Part shown: positions 1-7,552 of the stretch, in pieces
Numbering within the stretch: the stretch's first letter is position 1
Layout: each line of letters opens with the position of its first letter
NCBI GenBank assembly: GCA_902783065.1
Contig: CACZPV010000111.1
Location: 1-17,838 of the forward strand
Direction: 5' to 3'
DNA length: 17,838 nucleotides
Origin: an uncultured Ruminococcus sp.
GTDB taxonomy: Bacteria; Bacillota; Clostridia; Oscillospirales; Acutalibacteraceae
Made by a program: the position numbers and the translations under genes
The notes under the pieces: generated by a model
Database searches by the model: none
What the model was told of the DNA's origin: nothing
What the model saw: the letters and a program-made list of their open reading frames with translations, nothing else

Positions 1-835
1 GTTCTAAAATTGCGCCCAACTGTATCTCGCCCAATATGCCTCTTGTTTTTACATTTGAAAGGACGTTTTTCAGATCGCCTACACCCTGCGCAATAGTCTG
101 CATCTCTCCCAGTCCCTTGTATACCTGTTCAAGACGCTCACTTACAAGCTTAAATGACTCGTTTATTTTTTTATCAAGAGTATCCTGCAATTTTTCATCT
201 ACTGTACCTCTGATCTGTTCAAGCTGCTTATGATTATCCTCCGTTATCTGAGAAAGCTGTTGTGATACAGTACGGCGTATTTCCGACAGTTTTTGTTCAG
301 TAGTAGTTTCAAGTGTACGGAATCTTTCTTCAAACTGCTTAAGCTGCGCAGAGGTACCCTGTTTCATATCATCCAGCCTGTTGCCTACCGTGATACTCAT
401 AGCAGCAATCTGCTCAGTCTGAGAACGTCTGATTGATGTAAGTGTTTCGGTCTGGAGTTTGCCGTTGGATTCGATTTTTTCCAGATGCGTTTTATCGGCT
501 TCTTTTATGCTGCTGCTTATTGCTTTTATTTCTCCGGTTTGTGATTTTGCAGCATCATCCATCTGTATTCTTATGCTCTCACGCAGTGATGCCATATTAT
601 TATTGATAGTATTATTAATTTCCTGACGCAGGCTGCTTTGACTTTGTATTTCATTTTGCTGTATTTTTGTAATCTGACGTTCCAGCAGCTTTATCTGTAT
701 TTTCAGTTCAGAAAGTTCCTTATTATCATTACCAGAAGAAATACCGGTATTTTTCCTTGTATAAAAAATATTCAAAGCAATCATTGCCATAAGAATTATT
801 TGAATGACAATCATTACAACTTCAACTGCGCTCAT
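1..835 (-). CDS. rmuC: DNA recombination protein RmuC, N-terminal part (runs off the window)
   Basis: The first 278 codons of RmuC are present; the C-terminus lies beyond position 1. RmuC proteins are membrane-anchored or coiled-coil proteins with a PD-(D/E)XK nuclease-like domain, linked to limiting rearrangements at inverted repeats. The visible part has one N-terminal transmembrane segment (about residues 5-24, rich in V, I, L and M). A long coiled coil rich in Q, E, K and S follows to about residue 245. The start of the conserved core, RGILGEIQLGAILE, is cut by the window edge. The ATG at 833-835 follows AGAGGAG at a normal distance, which fixes the start. The gene lies downstream of the 392-residue gene on the same strand, 213 bases away. 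The family call rests on the architecture plus the GEIQL core; the nuclease residues are not visible. Confidence 0.9.
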   Translation of the reverse strand, partial: MSAVEVVMIVIQIILMAMIALNIFYTRKNTGISSGNDNKELSELKIQIKLLERQITKIQQNEIQSQSSLRQEINNTINNNMASLRESIRIQMDDAAKSQTGEIKAISSSIKEADKTHLEKIESNGKLQTETLTSIRRSQTEQIAAMSITVGNRLDDMKQGTSAQLKQFEERFRTLETTTEQKLSEIRRTVSQQLSQITEDNHKQLEQIRGTVDEKLQDTLDKKINESFKLVSERLEQVYKGLGEMQTIAQGVGDLKNVLSNVKTRGILGEIQLGAILE

Positions 836-860
836 TTTAAAGACTCCTCTATTTGTCCGG

Positions 861-888
861 CAAAACGCTGATTAATTCAGTGTTTACC
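861..888. repeat. R4 dispersed motif, two overlapping copies in opposite orientation
   Basis: CAAAACGCTGATTAATTC (861-878) reads on the plus strand, and GGTAAACACTGAATTAAT (888-871) reads on the minus strand, so the two copies form an imperfect palindrome. The motif recurs at 7443-7459, 11468-11486, 13241-13257 and 15691-15710, always between genes. It sits in the leader of rmuC. Confidence 0.5.
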
Positions 889-909
889 TGATACTATTAT
901 TATTCCGTA

Positions 910-940
910 CAGTATATACTGCCGGTCCGGATTCCGGCAG
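910..940. other. Palindrome plus overlapping hairpin upstream of rmuC
   Basis: CAGTATATACTG (910-921) is a perfect 12-base palindrome. It overlaps a hairpin with a 7 bp stem (CTGCCGG at 919-925, CCGGCAG at 934-940) and an 8-base loop. Both lie upstream of rmuC. They could be an operator or RNA structure; no family can be named. Confidence 0.35.
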
Positions 941-1011
941 AAAGAATCATTCCTGCACCCGATATTTGCCGAAGAACAGAATAACCGTTATGTTTTTGCT
1001 GTATATTGCGG

Positions 1012-1049
1012 CGGCATACACCCTCATCAGAAGGTGTATGCCGTTTTTT
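1012..1049 (+). terminator. Terminator-like hairpin whose T-tract lies on the plus strand
   Basis: An 11 bp perfect stem (CGGCATACACC at 1012-1022, GGTGTATGCCG at 1033-1043) encloses a 10-base loop and is followed by TTTTTT at 1044-1049. Read on the plus strand this is a textbook intrinsic terminator. Read on the minus strand the hairpin directly follows the stop codon of the 392-residue gene but has no U-tract behind it. It may block plus-strand read-through or antisense RNA from the rmuC side, or act in both directions with weaker minus-strand efficiency. Confidence 0.6.
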
Positions 1050-2227
1050 CAATATAATACTAATGTGTCTCCGCTGATATAGCAGCTGCACTCGTAATCC
1101 TCATATTTTTGGTTTTTACTGTCACAGATCGTACACATGGGAACGGATGTTCCGTTTTCTTCATTGAATACATTTTTTCTGGTTACTACATACCGATTGT
1201 CAATACAGGTAACAAAACTGCCGAGAGAAGACGGATAAGTAAGCTCTGCCACACTGTTAACAATTCCTTTGACGGATACCTTAGATTTATCATCTTCCAC
1301 CGAAAATACTGAAAAAGGTTTTTCTTCTACAATATAAAAAGTATTTCCGTTTTCAGGAGCAGGAAGTTCTGCTTCTATTTCCAGTGCGTTGGTAAATACA
1401 TTGTAGCTGCATATTTTTTCCAATCCGGTACGAAATTCCTTCGCCCGAAAATACATTTTTTCTTCGTTAGTACCCATATATCTTGCCAAAGCCTTGATAT
1501 CTGCACTTGCAATACATTTTTTAGTAATAGTTTCGCTGCCCGATTCCAATTCGGCTATCATTTCATTCAAAAGACACAGCCAGATATTGTCCCGTATATC
1601 TACATTAATCCATCTTTGTTCTTCATAATATCCTCTTTTGATATCTTCATCTGCAAACGGATCAAGCAGCACAGCATACCTTACATCATGTACATTCATC
1701 AGCTTTATATGTGCCGTTCCCAATTTAGCGATCAAAGGATTTTTCACAAAATGCTTAACATTGGTTTCCAGATTATACAGATAACACAAACATTCACAGC
1801 CCGTGATACTGCGGTACTGATTAAACATTTCCTTATTTGCCTCGTCCGGTCCCATATAAATCAGCAAATGTTTGCTGTCCAGCGCAATACAGCTTCTGAA
1901 CGCTCCGGTACATACAATTTTCCTTCTGTTTCGCTCAGCACCGTCAAGCTTTGAAAGTTCAATCAGCCACAGGCTGTTCTTACCATTTTCAAGAACCAAT
2001 ATTATCGAATCATCAAAAGCATATATATGTTCGACGAAAGTCGGGTCTTCCAATGTATAATTTGTAATAAGCCTTTCATGTCTGGTACTGCGGTCATATT
2101 CCAGAATAAACAACTCATTTTTACCGCTGTCATTTTTTTCCTCTGCATAATATATATATGATGAATCAACATAGAAAAGTTCAATATTTCTTTCCGAAAA
2201 GATATTTCTGATATCTACAACCGTCAT
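1049..2227 (-). CDS. Hypothetical protein, 392 residues, probably a repeated beta-sheet (propeller-like) protein
   Basis: I do not recognise the family. There is no signal peptide or transmembrane segment, so it is probably cytoplasmic. The chain is made of short hydrophobic beta-type stretches separated by charged turns, such as IELFYVDSSYIYYAEE, DDSIILVLENGKNSLWLIE and NRYVVTRKNVF. That alternation resembles the blades of WD/YVTN-type propellers, but I see no clean repeat consensus, so the fold is an inference. Cysteine is fairly frequent towards the C-terminus (CTICDSK, ECSCY) without a clear metal motif. The ATG at 2227 has a mediocre ribosome site (AAAGG about 13 bases upstream). Transcription probably starts from the perfect consensus promoter at 2371-2399, so the gene may be well expressed. 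It precedes rmuC on the same strand. Confidence 0.75.
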   Translation of the reverse strand: MTVVDIRNIFSERNIELFYVDSSYIYYAEEKNDSGKNELFILEYDRSTRHERLITNYTLEDPTFVEHIYAFDDSIILVLENGKNSLWLIELSKLDGAERNRRKIVCTGAFRSCIALDSKHLLIYMGPDEANKEMFNQYRSITGCECLCYLYNLETNVKHFVKNPLIAKLGTAHIKLMNVHDVRYAVLLDPFADEDIKRGYYEEQRWINVDIRDNIWLCLLNEMIAELESGSETITKKCIASADIKALARYMGTNEEKMYFRAKEFRTGLEKICSYNVFTNALEIEAELPAPENGNTFYIVEEKPFSVFSVEDDKSKVSVKGIVNSVAELTYPSSLGSFVTCIDNRYVVTRKNVFNEENGTSVPMCTICDSKNQKYEDYECSCYISGDTLVLY

Positions 2228-2370
2228 TCTGATCCAGCCTTTCTATTTATTTTGCCGCTTTGCGGCATTATTATATCACAAAATCACCGCAGAATATAAA
2301 ATATTCCGCCTGATGCATAAAATCGCCTTAGCCCGTCAAATCACCAATCCACTATGCGCTTATAATCAAA

Positions 2371-2399
2371 ATTATATGTTATCTTGATTTTTTTGTCAA
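2371..2399 (-). promoter_or_regulatory. Perfect consensus housekeeping promoter for the 392-residue gene
   Basis: On the minus strand TTGACA (2399-2394) and TATAAT (2376-2371) are separated by exactly 17 bases. All twelve hexamer positions match the sigma-A consensus. The expected start near 2364 gives a leader of about 135 bases before the ATG at 2227. Confidence 0.85.
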
Positions 2400-2437
2400 T
2401 GAATTGCGGCATATTTTAAAAAATTTCTTAAACTGCA

Positions 2438-2466
2438 TTGTATATTTTGTCATTTTCGTTTATAAT
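2438..2466 (+). promoter_or_regulatory. Promoter for the 222-residue gene (and possibly secA)
   Basis: TTGTAT (2438-2443), a 17-base spacer and a perfect TATAAT (2461-2466). The expected start is near 2473, giving a leader of about 165 bases. The two divergent -35 boxes are 38 bases apart, close enough for one regulator to affect both. Confidence 0.7.
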
Positions 2467-2638
2467 AATAGATGATTATTATTTTATACGACTGAAAATC
2501 ATCTTTCGTACATGATAATTTTAATTTGCATCAGATATAATACTTTCAGCTTTACAACCGGTTAAAAGTATTCAGGCGAAGTGTTCTGCCGCCGACGACG
2601 GAACGAACACCGCTCAAAAGTCAAAAGGGGGATGGGAT

Positions 2639-3307
2639 ATGGATCTTTATACTCTGACGCTTAAGGCTATAAGAACATTGCTCGTGGAAATCGATAAAAC
2701 CGACTATGTTCCTGTGGTGGATGAATGTATTGATAAATGGGAAAATGAAAAAAACTGCGATATGTTCCGCAAAGAGTTTGACAAAAACGGACGGTTCGGT
2801 GATTTTCGTATCGACAGCAGTGCCGCTGATACTCCTGCAAAAGGATTCTGGGCTGCTCAGGTATTTTCAGCTTTGGTGGCAATGGCAGCTCAGCTTGCTG
2901 ATTTCCGAAAAAAAGGAATCAGCGATGATATCGGTTTTATCCGCAGAAATTTCGGTGTAGGCAATGAGTTCATGATTACCGGAAGATGCTCTGCCTGTAA
3001 TTATCGTGAGGCAACTGCCAGCGATATCGACAGATACGTTTCCAGAATTGTTATTGCTAAAAGAATTGTGAACGGTCTGGAAAATGAGAATCTGGAAGAT
3101 GAAGTAAAGGATCTTGTCAGTCTTACCTGTCCAGATATTGAAAGAGAACGCAGAAAGACAATTCTTCGTCTTGATAACAGCGGCGTTCCTCACAGCGACA
3201 AATACGGAAAGCTGATAAGCTGTCCCGAATGCGGCAGCACTAAGATTATAGAAGGAAAATTGCTGAAAAGCTTACGGGAGAATGTTTTTCTGGCACTAAA
3301 AGTATAA
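2639..3307 (+). CDS. Hypothetical protein with two CxxC pairs, 222 residues
   Basis: I do not recognise the family. AAGGGGGA at 2623-2631 precedes the ATG. The N-terminal half looks helical, with a hydrophobic run at about residues 70-87 (FWAAQVFSALVAMAAQLADF) that is short and ends in charge, more like a buried helix than a membrane span. Two metal-type knuckles are present: C117-x2-C120 in RCSACNY and C195-x2-C198 in SCPECGST, 74 residues apart. If they bind one zinc, the ribbon is interrupted by a helical insertion of about 75 residues. The gene lies 135 bases upstream of secA on the same strand and could be co-transcribed with it. Nothing in the sequence ties it to protein export. Confidence 0.75.
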   Translation: MDLYTLTLKAIRTLLVEIDKTDYVPVVDECIDKWENEKNCDMFRKEFDKNGRFGDFRIDSSAADTPAKGFWAAQVFSALVAMAAQLADFRKKGISDDIGFIRRNFGVGNEFMITGRCSACNYREATASDIDRYVSRIVIAKRIVNGLENENLEDEVKDLVSLTCPDIERERRKTILRLDNSGVPHSDKYGKLISCPECGSTKIIEGKLLKSLRENVFLALKV

Positions 3308-3332
3308 AAAAATTCCGAAACCCTTTTTACCG

Positions 3333-3348
3333 CACCTGAATCCGTGAA
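3333..3348 (-). repeat. R1 dispersed repeat, copy 1
   Basis: CACCTGAATCCGTGAA is the reverse complement of the TTCACGGATTCAGGTG seen at 12406. It is followed directly by GCTGATCAATTA, which resembles the R4 motif. It lies between the 222-residue gene and secA. Confidence 0.6.
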
Positions 3349-3442
3349 GCTGATCAATTATTTTTTGAAAAACATGTATTATTAGGGCTGCAAAAAAAAA
3401 GGATAAATAACTTAATTAAGAAAGTATATGAGGTGGACACCA

Positions 3443-6400
3443 ATGAACATAAAAGCATGGTTTAACGGCAGCAACAGCCGGAGAGAACTTAAAAAAATCA
3501 AACCTATGGTTGATAAGGTATTTGAACTGGAAGAAAAATACCAGAAATTTACCGACGATGAACTGAGAGAAGAAACAAAGCGCTTTCAGGAAATGTTCAG
3601 AACAGAAGAAGAACTTACCGAAAAGAAAAAGGATCAGCTTTTTGATTCCATCCTTCCGGAAGCTTTCGCTGTATGCCGTGAGGCATCATGGCGCGTACTC
3701 GGAATGAAGCATTTCCGTGTGCAGGTTATCGGCGGTATAATTCTTCACAGGGGCCGTATCAGCGAAATGAAAACAGGTGAAGGCAAAACGCTTGTGGCAA
3801 CGCTTCCGGCTTATCTGAATGCACTGGCAGGTGACGGTGTCCATGTCGTTACTGTAAACGAATATCTGGCAAAACGTGATGCAGAATGGATGGGTAAGCT
3901 TTATCGTTTTCTCGGTCTGACAGTAGGTATTCTTCAGCATGATTCTACTAACGAGGAAAGAAAAGCCGCTTATAATGCTGATATTACCTATGCAACCAAT
4001 AACGAACTCGGATTCGACTATCTGCGTGACAACATGGTGGTTTATAAAGAAAATAAGGTTCAGAGAGGTCACTGCTTTGCAATTGTCGATGAGGTTGACT
4101 CCATTCTTATCGATGAAGCAAGGACACCGCTTATCATTTCAGGTCAGGGAGATAAATCCACCGACCTTTATGAGAGAGCTGATGAACTGGCAAGAACAAT
4201 GAAATGCAAAAAAATTGCTGAAACAGATGCAAAAGAAGATAATGATGACGAATACATAGAAGCAGGTATTGATTATATAGTTGACGAAAAAGCCAAAACA
4301 GCTACCCTTACTCCGGTTGGTGTAAAGAAAGCTGAAAAGTTCTTTGGCGTAGATAACCTGACAGACCCCGATAATATCACTATCCAGCACCATATAAATC
4401 AGGCTATCAAGGCTCATGGTGTTATGAAGCGTGATACGGAATATGTAGTTAACGAAAAGGGCGAGGTTATCATCGTTGACGAATTTACAGGTCGTCTTAT
4501 GTACGGCAGACGTTATAACGAAGGACTTCATCAGGCAATTGAAGCAAAAGAAGGCGTAAAAGTAGAAAGAGAAAGCAAAACACTCGCAACAATCACCTTC
4601 CAGAACTTCTTCCGTCTTTATAAGAAACTTTCCGGTATGACCGGTACTGCTATGACAGAAGAAACCGAGTTTTCCGAAATCTACCGTCTTGATGTTATTG
4701 AGATTCCAACCAATAAGCCGATCCAGAGAATTGATCTTCCCGATGTTATCTTCAGAACAGAAAAAGGCAAGTATGACTGCCTGATCAAAGATATTGAGGA
4801 AGCTAATAAAAATGGTCAGCCTGTGCTGGTTGGCACAATCTCTATTGATAAATCTGAAGAACTGAGTACCCTGCTCAGAAAGAAAGGCATAAAGCATAAT
4901 GTCCTTAATGCAAAATTCCATGAGAAGGAAGCAGAGATCGTTGCACAGGCCGGTAAACTTGGTGCTGTTACCATTGCAACCAATATGGCAGGACGTGGTA
5001 CTGATATCAAGCTGGGCGGTAATGAGGAGTTTCTCGCTAAGGATGAAATGAGGAAACTTAATTTCAGCGAAGAAATGATCAATGAAGCAACCGGCTATGC
5101 AGAAACAGATGATCAGGAAATTCTGGATGCAAGAGCTAAGTATAAAGAACTTATTGACAAGTACAGATCCGAAATTGAAGTTGAAGCAGAAAAGGTAAGA
5201 GAAGCAGGCGGACTGTTTATTATGGGTACGACAAGGCATGAATCCAGACGTATCGATAACCAGCTCCGAGGCCGTGCAGGACGTCAGGGTGACCCGGGTG
5301 CCAGCAGGTTCTACCTTTCTGCGGAAGATGATATCCTCAGACTTTTCGCCGGTGACAGGATCAAGCAGATCATGGATAAAATGCCGGGTGATGATGATGA
5401 ACCTCTGGAAAGCAAACTGCTTTCAAATGTTATCGAAAGCGCACAGTCCAAGGTCGAGGGCAGAAACTTCAGCATCAGAAAGAGCGTACTTGAATATGAT
5501 GACGTTATGAATCGTCAGCGCGAAATTATTTATCAGCAGAGAGATCAGGTGCTGGACGGAGAAAACCTCAGAGATACTATTATAAAAATGATTTCCGAAA
5601 CAATGGAATCAAAGGTTGCAGAATATCTGCCGCATGAGGATAAGGACAACTGGAATCTTGAAGGTCTGAGAGATGCTCTTAAAGGCTGGCTGATCGATGA
5701 CGAGGATGAAGAAACACTCGTATATACTACTGATGAACTTGAAAGACTTGAAAAAGAATATCTGATCTCTGAGCTGTCCAAGATGGGTACAGAGCTTTAT
5801 GAAAAGAATGAGGAGCTTGTTCCTGATGAAACCATGCGTGAGCTTGAAAGAGTATATTTGCTTAAAAACGTTGACCGCTACTGGATGGATCATATCGATG
5901 CAATGGACGAATTGAAAAAGGGTATTCGCCTGCGTTCCTATGGACAGCATGACCCTGTAGTTGAATACAGAATCGAAGGCTTCGATATGTTTGACGAGAT
6001 GATCAGGGAAATCCGTGAGGATACAGTGAAAATGCTTCTGGTAGTGCCTAAGAAGGTAGCTGAACGCATTGCTGAACAGGAAAGAATGCGTCAGATGGCA
6101 ACTCAGAGAGGTGCAATGGGCAGAGCAAGAGCCGCTGCTATTGCCGCTCTGAATACTCAAAAGGATGAAGATGACAATGTACAGTTAGAAGTACAGATCA
6201 TTGACGAATTTGACAAGCCGGAGGAGAATACTGAACCGACAGCCGAAATTGAAACGGAAACCGAAACAGAAAAGGAGATTTCCGAAGAAGATATCAAGAA
6301 AGCTGCCGGCAAATTCATGGAAAGAGAGCAGGTTGCAAAACCCACTTCTACAAATATGGATTCTACAGCTGGCAGCATCAATAGAACCGTAAGAGGAGTC

Positions 6401-6478
6401 AAAAAAATCGGAAGAAACGATCCATGCCCTTGCGGAAGCGGTAAAAAATATAAAAAATGCTGCGGAGCAAAGAAATAA
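3443..6478 (+). CDS. secA: Preprotein translocase ATPase SecA
   Basis: SecA is the ATPase motor that pushes unfolded precursors through SecYEG. The start is the ATG at 3443, behind AGGTGG at a normal distance. The in-frame ATG at 3428 has no ribosome site. This gives 1011 residues, longer than Bacillus SecA (about 840). Visible motifs: Walker A MKTGEGKT (about 109-116), the DEVD box (216-219) with ILIDEARTPLIISG, and the second motor-domain motifs NMAGRGTDIKLGG and GTTRHESRRIDNQLRGRAGRQ. The C-terminal zinc tail carries C995, C997, C1006 and C1007 (CPCGSGKKYKKCC), a site that binds zinc and lipids or SecB-type partners. The extra length comes from an acidic helical insert between NMAGRGTD and GTTRHESR, as is usual in Clostridia, and from an acidic linker before the zinc tail. 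The gene appears intact. Confidence 0.98.
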   Translation: MNIKAWFNGSNSRRELKKIKPMVDKVFELEEKYQKFTDDELREETKRFQEMFRTEEELTEKKKDQLFDSILPEAFAVCREASWRVLGMKHFRVQVIGGIILHRGRISEMKTGEGKTLVATLPAYLNALAGDGVHVVTVNEYLAKRDAEWMGKLYRFLGLTVGILQHDSTNEERKAAYNADITYATNNELGFDYLRDNMVVYKENKVQRGHCFAIVDEVDSILIDEARTPLIISGQGDKSTDLYERADELARTMKCKKIAETDAKEDNDDEYIEAGIDYIVDEKAKTATLTPVGVKKAEKFFGVDNLTDPDNITIQHHINQAIKAHGVMKRDTEYVVNEKGEVIIVDEFTGRLMYGRRYNEGLHQAIEAKEGVKVERESKTLATITFQNFFRLYKKLSGMTGTAMTEETEFSEIYRLDVIEIPTNKPIQRIDLPDVIFRTEKGKYDCLIKDIEEANKNGQPVLVGTISIDKSEELSTLLRKKGIKHNVLNAKFHEKEAEIVAQAGKLGAVTIATNMAGRGTDIKLGGNEEFLAKDEMRKLNFSEEMINEATGYAETDDQEILDARAKYKELIDKYRSEIEVEAEKVREAGGLFIMGTTRHESRRIDNQLRGRAGRQGDPGASRFYLSAEDDILRLFAGDRIKQIMDKMPGDDDEPLESKLLSNVIESAQSKVEGRNFSIRKSVLEYDDVMNRQREIIYQQRDQVLDGENLRDTIIKMISETMESKVAEYLPHEDKDNWNLEGLRDALKGWLIDDEDEETLVYTTDELERLEKEYLISELSKMGTELYEKNEELVPDETMRELERVYLLKNVDRYWMDHIDAMDELKKGIRLRSYGQHDPVVEYRIEGFDMFDEMIREIREDTVKMLLVVPKKVAERIAEQERMRQMATQRGAMGRARAAAIAALNTQKDEDDNVQLEVQIIDEFDKPEENTEPTAEIETETETEKEISEEDIKKAAGKFMEREQVAKPTSTNMDSTAGSINRTVRGVKKIGRNDPCPCGSGKKYKKCCGAKK

Positions 6479-6491
6479 TCTGAAATTTATG

Positions 6492-6525
6492 GCCGCCGGT
6501 GCAAATCGGCGGCTGTAATTATAAT
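6492..6525 (+). terminator. Probable secA terminator
   Basis: A GC-rich 7 bp stem (GCCGCCG at 6492-6498, CGGCGGC at 6507-6513) with an 8-base loop lies 14 bases after the secA stop. The tail, TGTAATTATAAT, is AU-rich but not a pure U-run, so efficiency may be moderate. Confidence 0.6.
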
Positions 6526-6538
6526 GAGGAAAACTCCT

Positions 6539-6655
6539 TACGGGTTCATCTTATCCAGGCTGCAGTCGTGCGCAGCACGACCGCAGCCGTCCACAACACC
6601 CTTTTCCACTGGGAAGGGGCAGGGTGATGGGCAGAAAAGCTGCACCTTTTAGGTG
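6539..6655 (+). repeat. R2 hairpin-rich dispersed element, copy 1
   Basis: This roughly 117-base element aligns by eye with 14670-14780 on the minus strand. Shared blocks in order are: TACGGGTT...ATC...CAGG; a small hairpin (here GTCGTGC-GCA-GCACGAC, 6565-6581); a CCCTT...GGGAAGGGG hairpin; then GGG-GATG-GCAGAAAA; then GCACCT...AGGTG. Hairpin positions are kept while stem sequences differ. It sits between secA and the next lipoprotein gene and contains no ORF. Confidence 0.65.
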
Positions 6656-6727
6656 AACAACTGAATTAGTGATAATGTATAAAACAACGCATCATTACTG
6701 TATATTCAACAACAATTACAATTGAGT

Positions 6728-6740
6728 TTCACGGATTCAG
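6728..6740 (+). repeat. R1 dispersed repeat, copy 2
   Basis: TTCACGGATTCAG, identical over 13 bases to the copy at 12406. It lies just upstream of the ribosome site of the 219-residue lipoprotein gene. Confidence 0.6.
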
Positions 6741-6768
6741 CTCAATATTTAAAGACAGGAGGATCTGA

Positions 6769-7428
6769 ATGAAAAAGCTTATAATGCTTCTTATGACAGC
6801 ATTGCTGATAACCGTATTTTCAGGATGCAGTGAAGATCAGCCGGAAAACACTGAACAATCCTCTGATACACTTTCATCTGTTACTGACATCAATGAGGAA
6901 AGTGAAACATCACAGATCAAATCGGTTTCTTCATCACTGACATCTCCTATTGGAATTGAAGAATGGGGAAATGCAGCCAAATTCTCCACGGCAGAACAAA
7001 AATATTACACAGTTCCGATCAGAATACTGTCTGTCGAAACCGGTATTAAGGCTGAAACAACCGTAAAGAACTTTATGAAAAATAATAACAGCTATTCTTA
7101 TAATGCTCCCGAAAAAAATTGCGTGTGGGTAACAGCAGAATATGAGATTTCTCTTGATGGATTTCCATTGGATGAAGGAGGCACAGATCTTTCTATAGTT
7201 TCATTCGTAACCGGAACGGACGGAAAATCAATCCAATACCAGAAACAGAAATATTCCGTAACCACAATCAATATTACCGATGGTAAATATTATTATGAGG
7301 GAATCCATAAAGGAATAATAGCTTTCAGCCTGCCCGAAAAATATACCGATTATACCATTATTCTGGGCGAATACGGCGAAACGCAGGCATATTTTTCGCA
7401 AAGTAATAAAAAAGAATTTGAGCTTTAA
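6769..7428 (+). CDS. Lipoprotein, 219 residues, possibly DUF4352-like
   Basis: The N-terminus is a lipoprotein signal: MKK, a hydrophobic core and FSGC, with the lipidated cysteine at residue 20. A low-complexity linker rich in S, T and E follows to about residue 60. The exported domain has the order expected of the immunoglobulin-like DUF4352 group: a GNAAKF opening, a WVTAEYEISL strand in the middle, and GIIAFSLPEKYTDYTIILGEY near the end. I infer that assignment from pattern only. AGGAGG at 6757-6762 fixes the ATG. It likely sits on the outer face of the membrane as a binding or structural protein. The gene stands alone, between repeat-rich DNA upstream and a new promoter downstream. Confidence 0.8.
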   Translation: MKKLIMLLMTALLITVFSGCSEDQPENTEQSSDTLSSVTDINEESETSQIKSVSSSLTSPIGIEEWGNAAKFSTAEQKYYTVPIRILSVETGIKAETTVKNFMKNNNSYSYNAPEKNCVWVTAEYEISLDGFPLDEGGTDLSIVSFVTGTDGKSIQYQKQKYSVTTINITDGKYYYEGIHKGIIAFSLPEKYTDYTIILGEYGETQAYFSQSNKKEFEL

Positions 7429-7442
7429 ATAGCCGGATGCAG

Positions 7443-7459
7443 TTTATTCAGCGTTTCTC
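7443..7459 (-). repeat. R4 dispersed motif
   Basis: On the minus strand this reads GAGAAACGCTGAATAAA, close to GGAAACACTGAATAATA at 13241. It follows the stop of the 219-residue lipoprotein gene. Confidence 0.4.
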
Positions 7460-7490
7460 TAAAAATGAAATAAAAAAATCAATAAAACTA

Positions 7491-7520
7491 TTGTAAAACG
7501 ATTGGTTCATGGTGTATAAT
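7491..7520 (+). promoter_or_regulatory. Promoter for the 206-residue gene
   Basis: TTGTAA (7491-7496), an 18-base spacer and a perfect TATAAT (7515-7520). The expected start is near 7527, about 26 bases before the ATG, with GAGGGGAGG at 7538-7546 as ribosome site. Confidence 0.7.
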
Positions 7521-7552
7521 TAATTTGTATAAATTCAGAGGGGAGGATCTTT

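Larger units (their letters stand above)
2228..2638. other. Divergent intergenic region with two promoters and structured leaders
   Basis: This 411-base gap separates the minus-strand 392-residue gene from the plus-strand 222-residue gene. It holds two back-to-back promoters and a small hairpin TGCCGC-TTT-GCGGCA (2253-2267) just before the minus-strand ribosome site. A longer hairpin in the plus-strand leader (2576-2613) pairs GTGTTC with GAACAC, flanked by GCG/CGC. No open reading frame is convincing here. Confidence 0.6.

Noticed and set aside
638..871. A 77-residue plus-strand frame inside rmuC
   Set aside because: Antisense to the N-terminal membrane and coiled-coil region of rmuC; composition typical of a shadow.
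4139..5239. A 366-residue open frame on the minus strand inside secA
   Set aside because: It is fully antisense to the motor domains of secA, has no ribosome site and reads as a shadow of biased codon use (rich in F, C, I and N).
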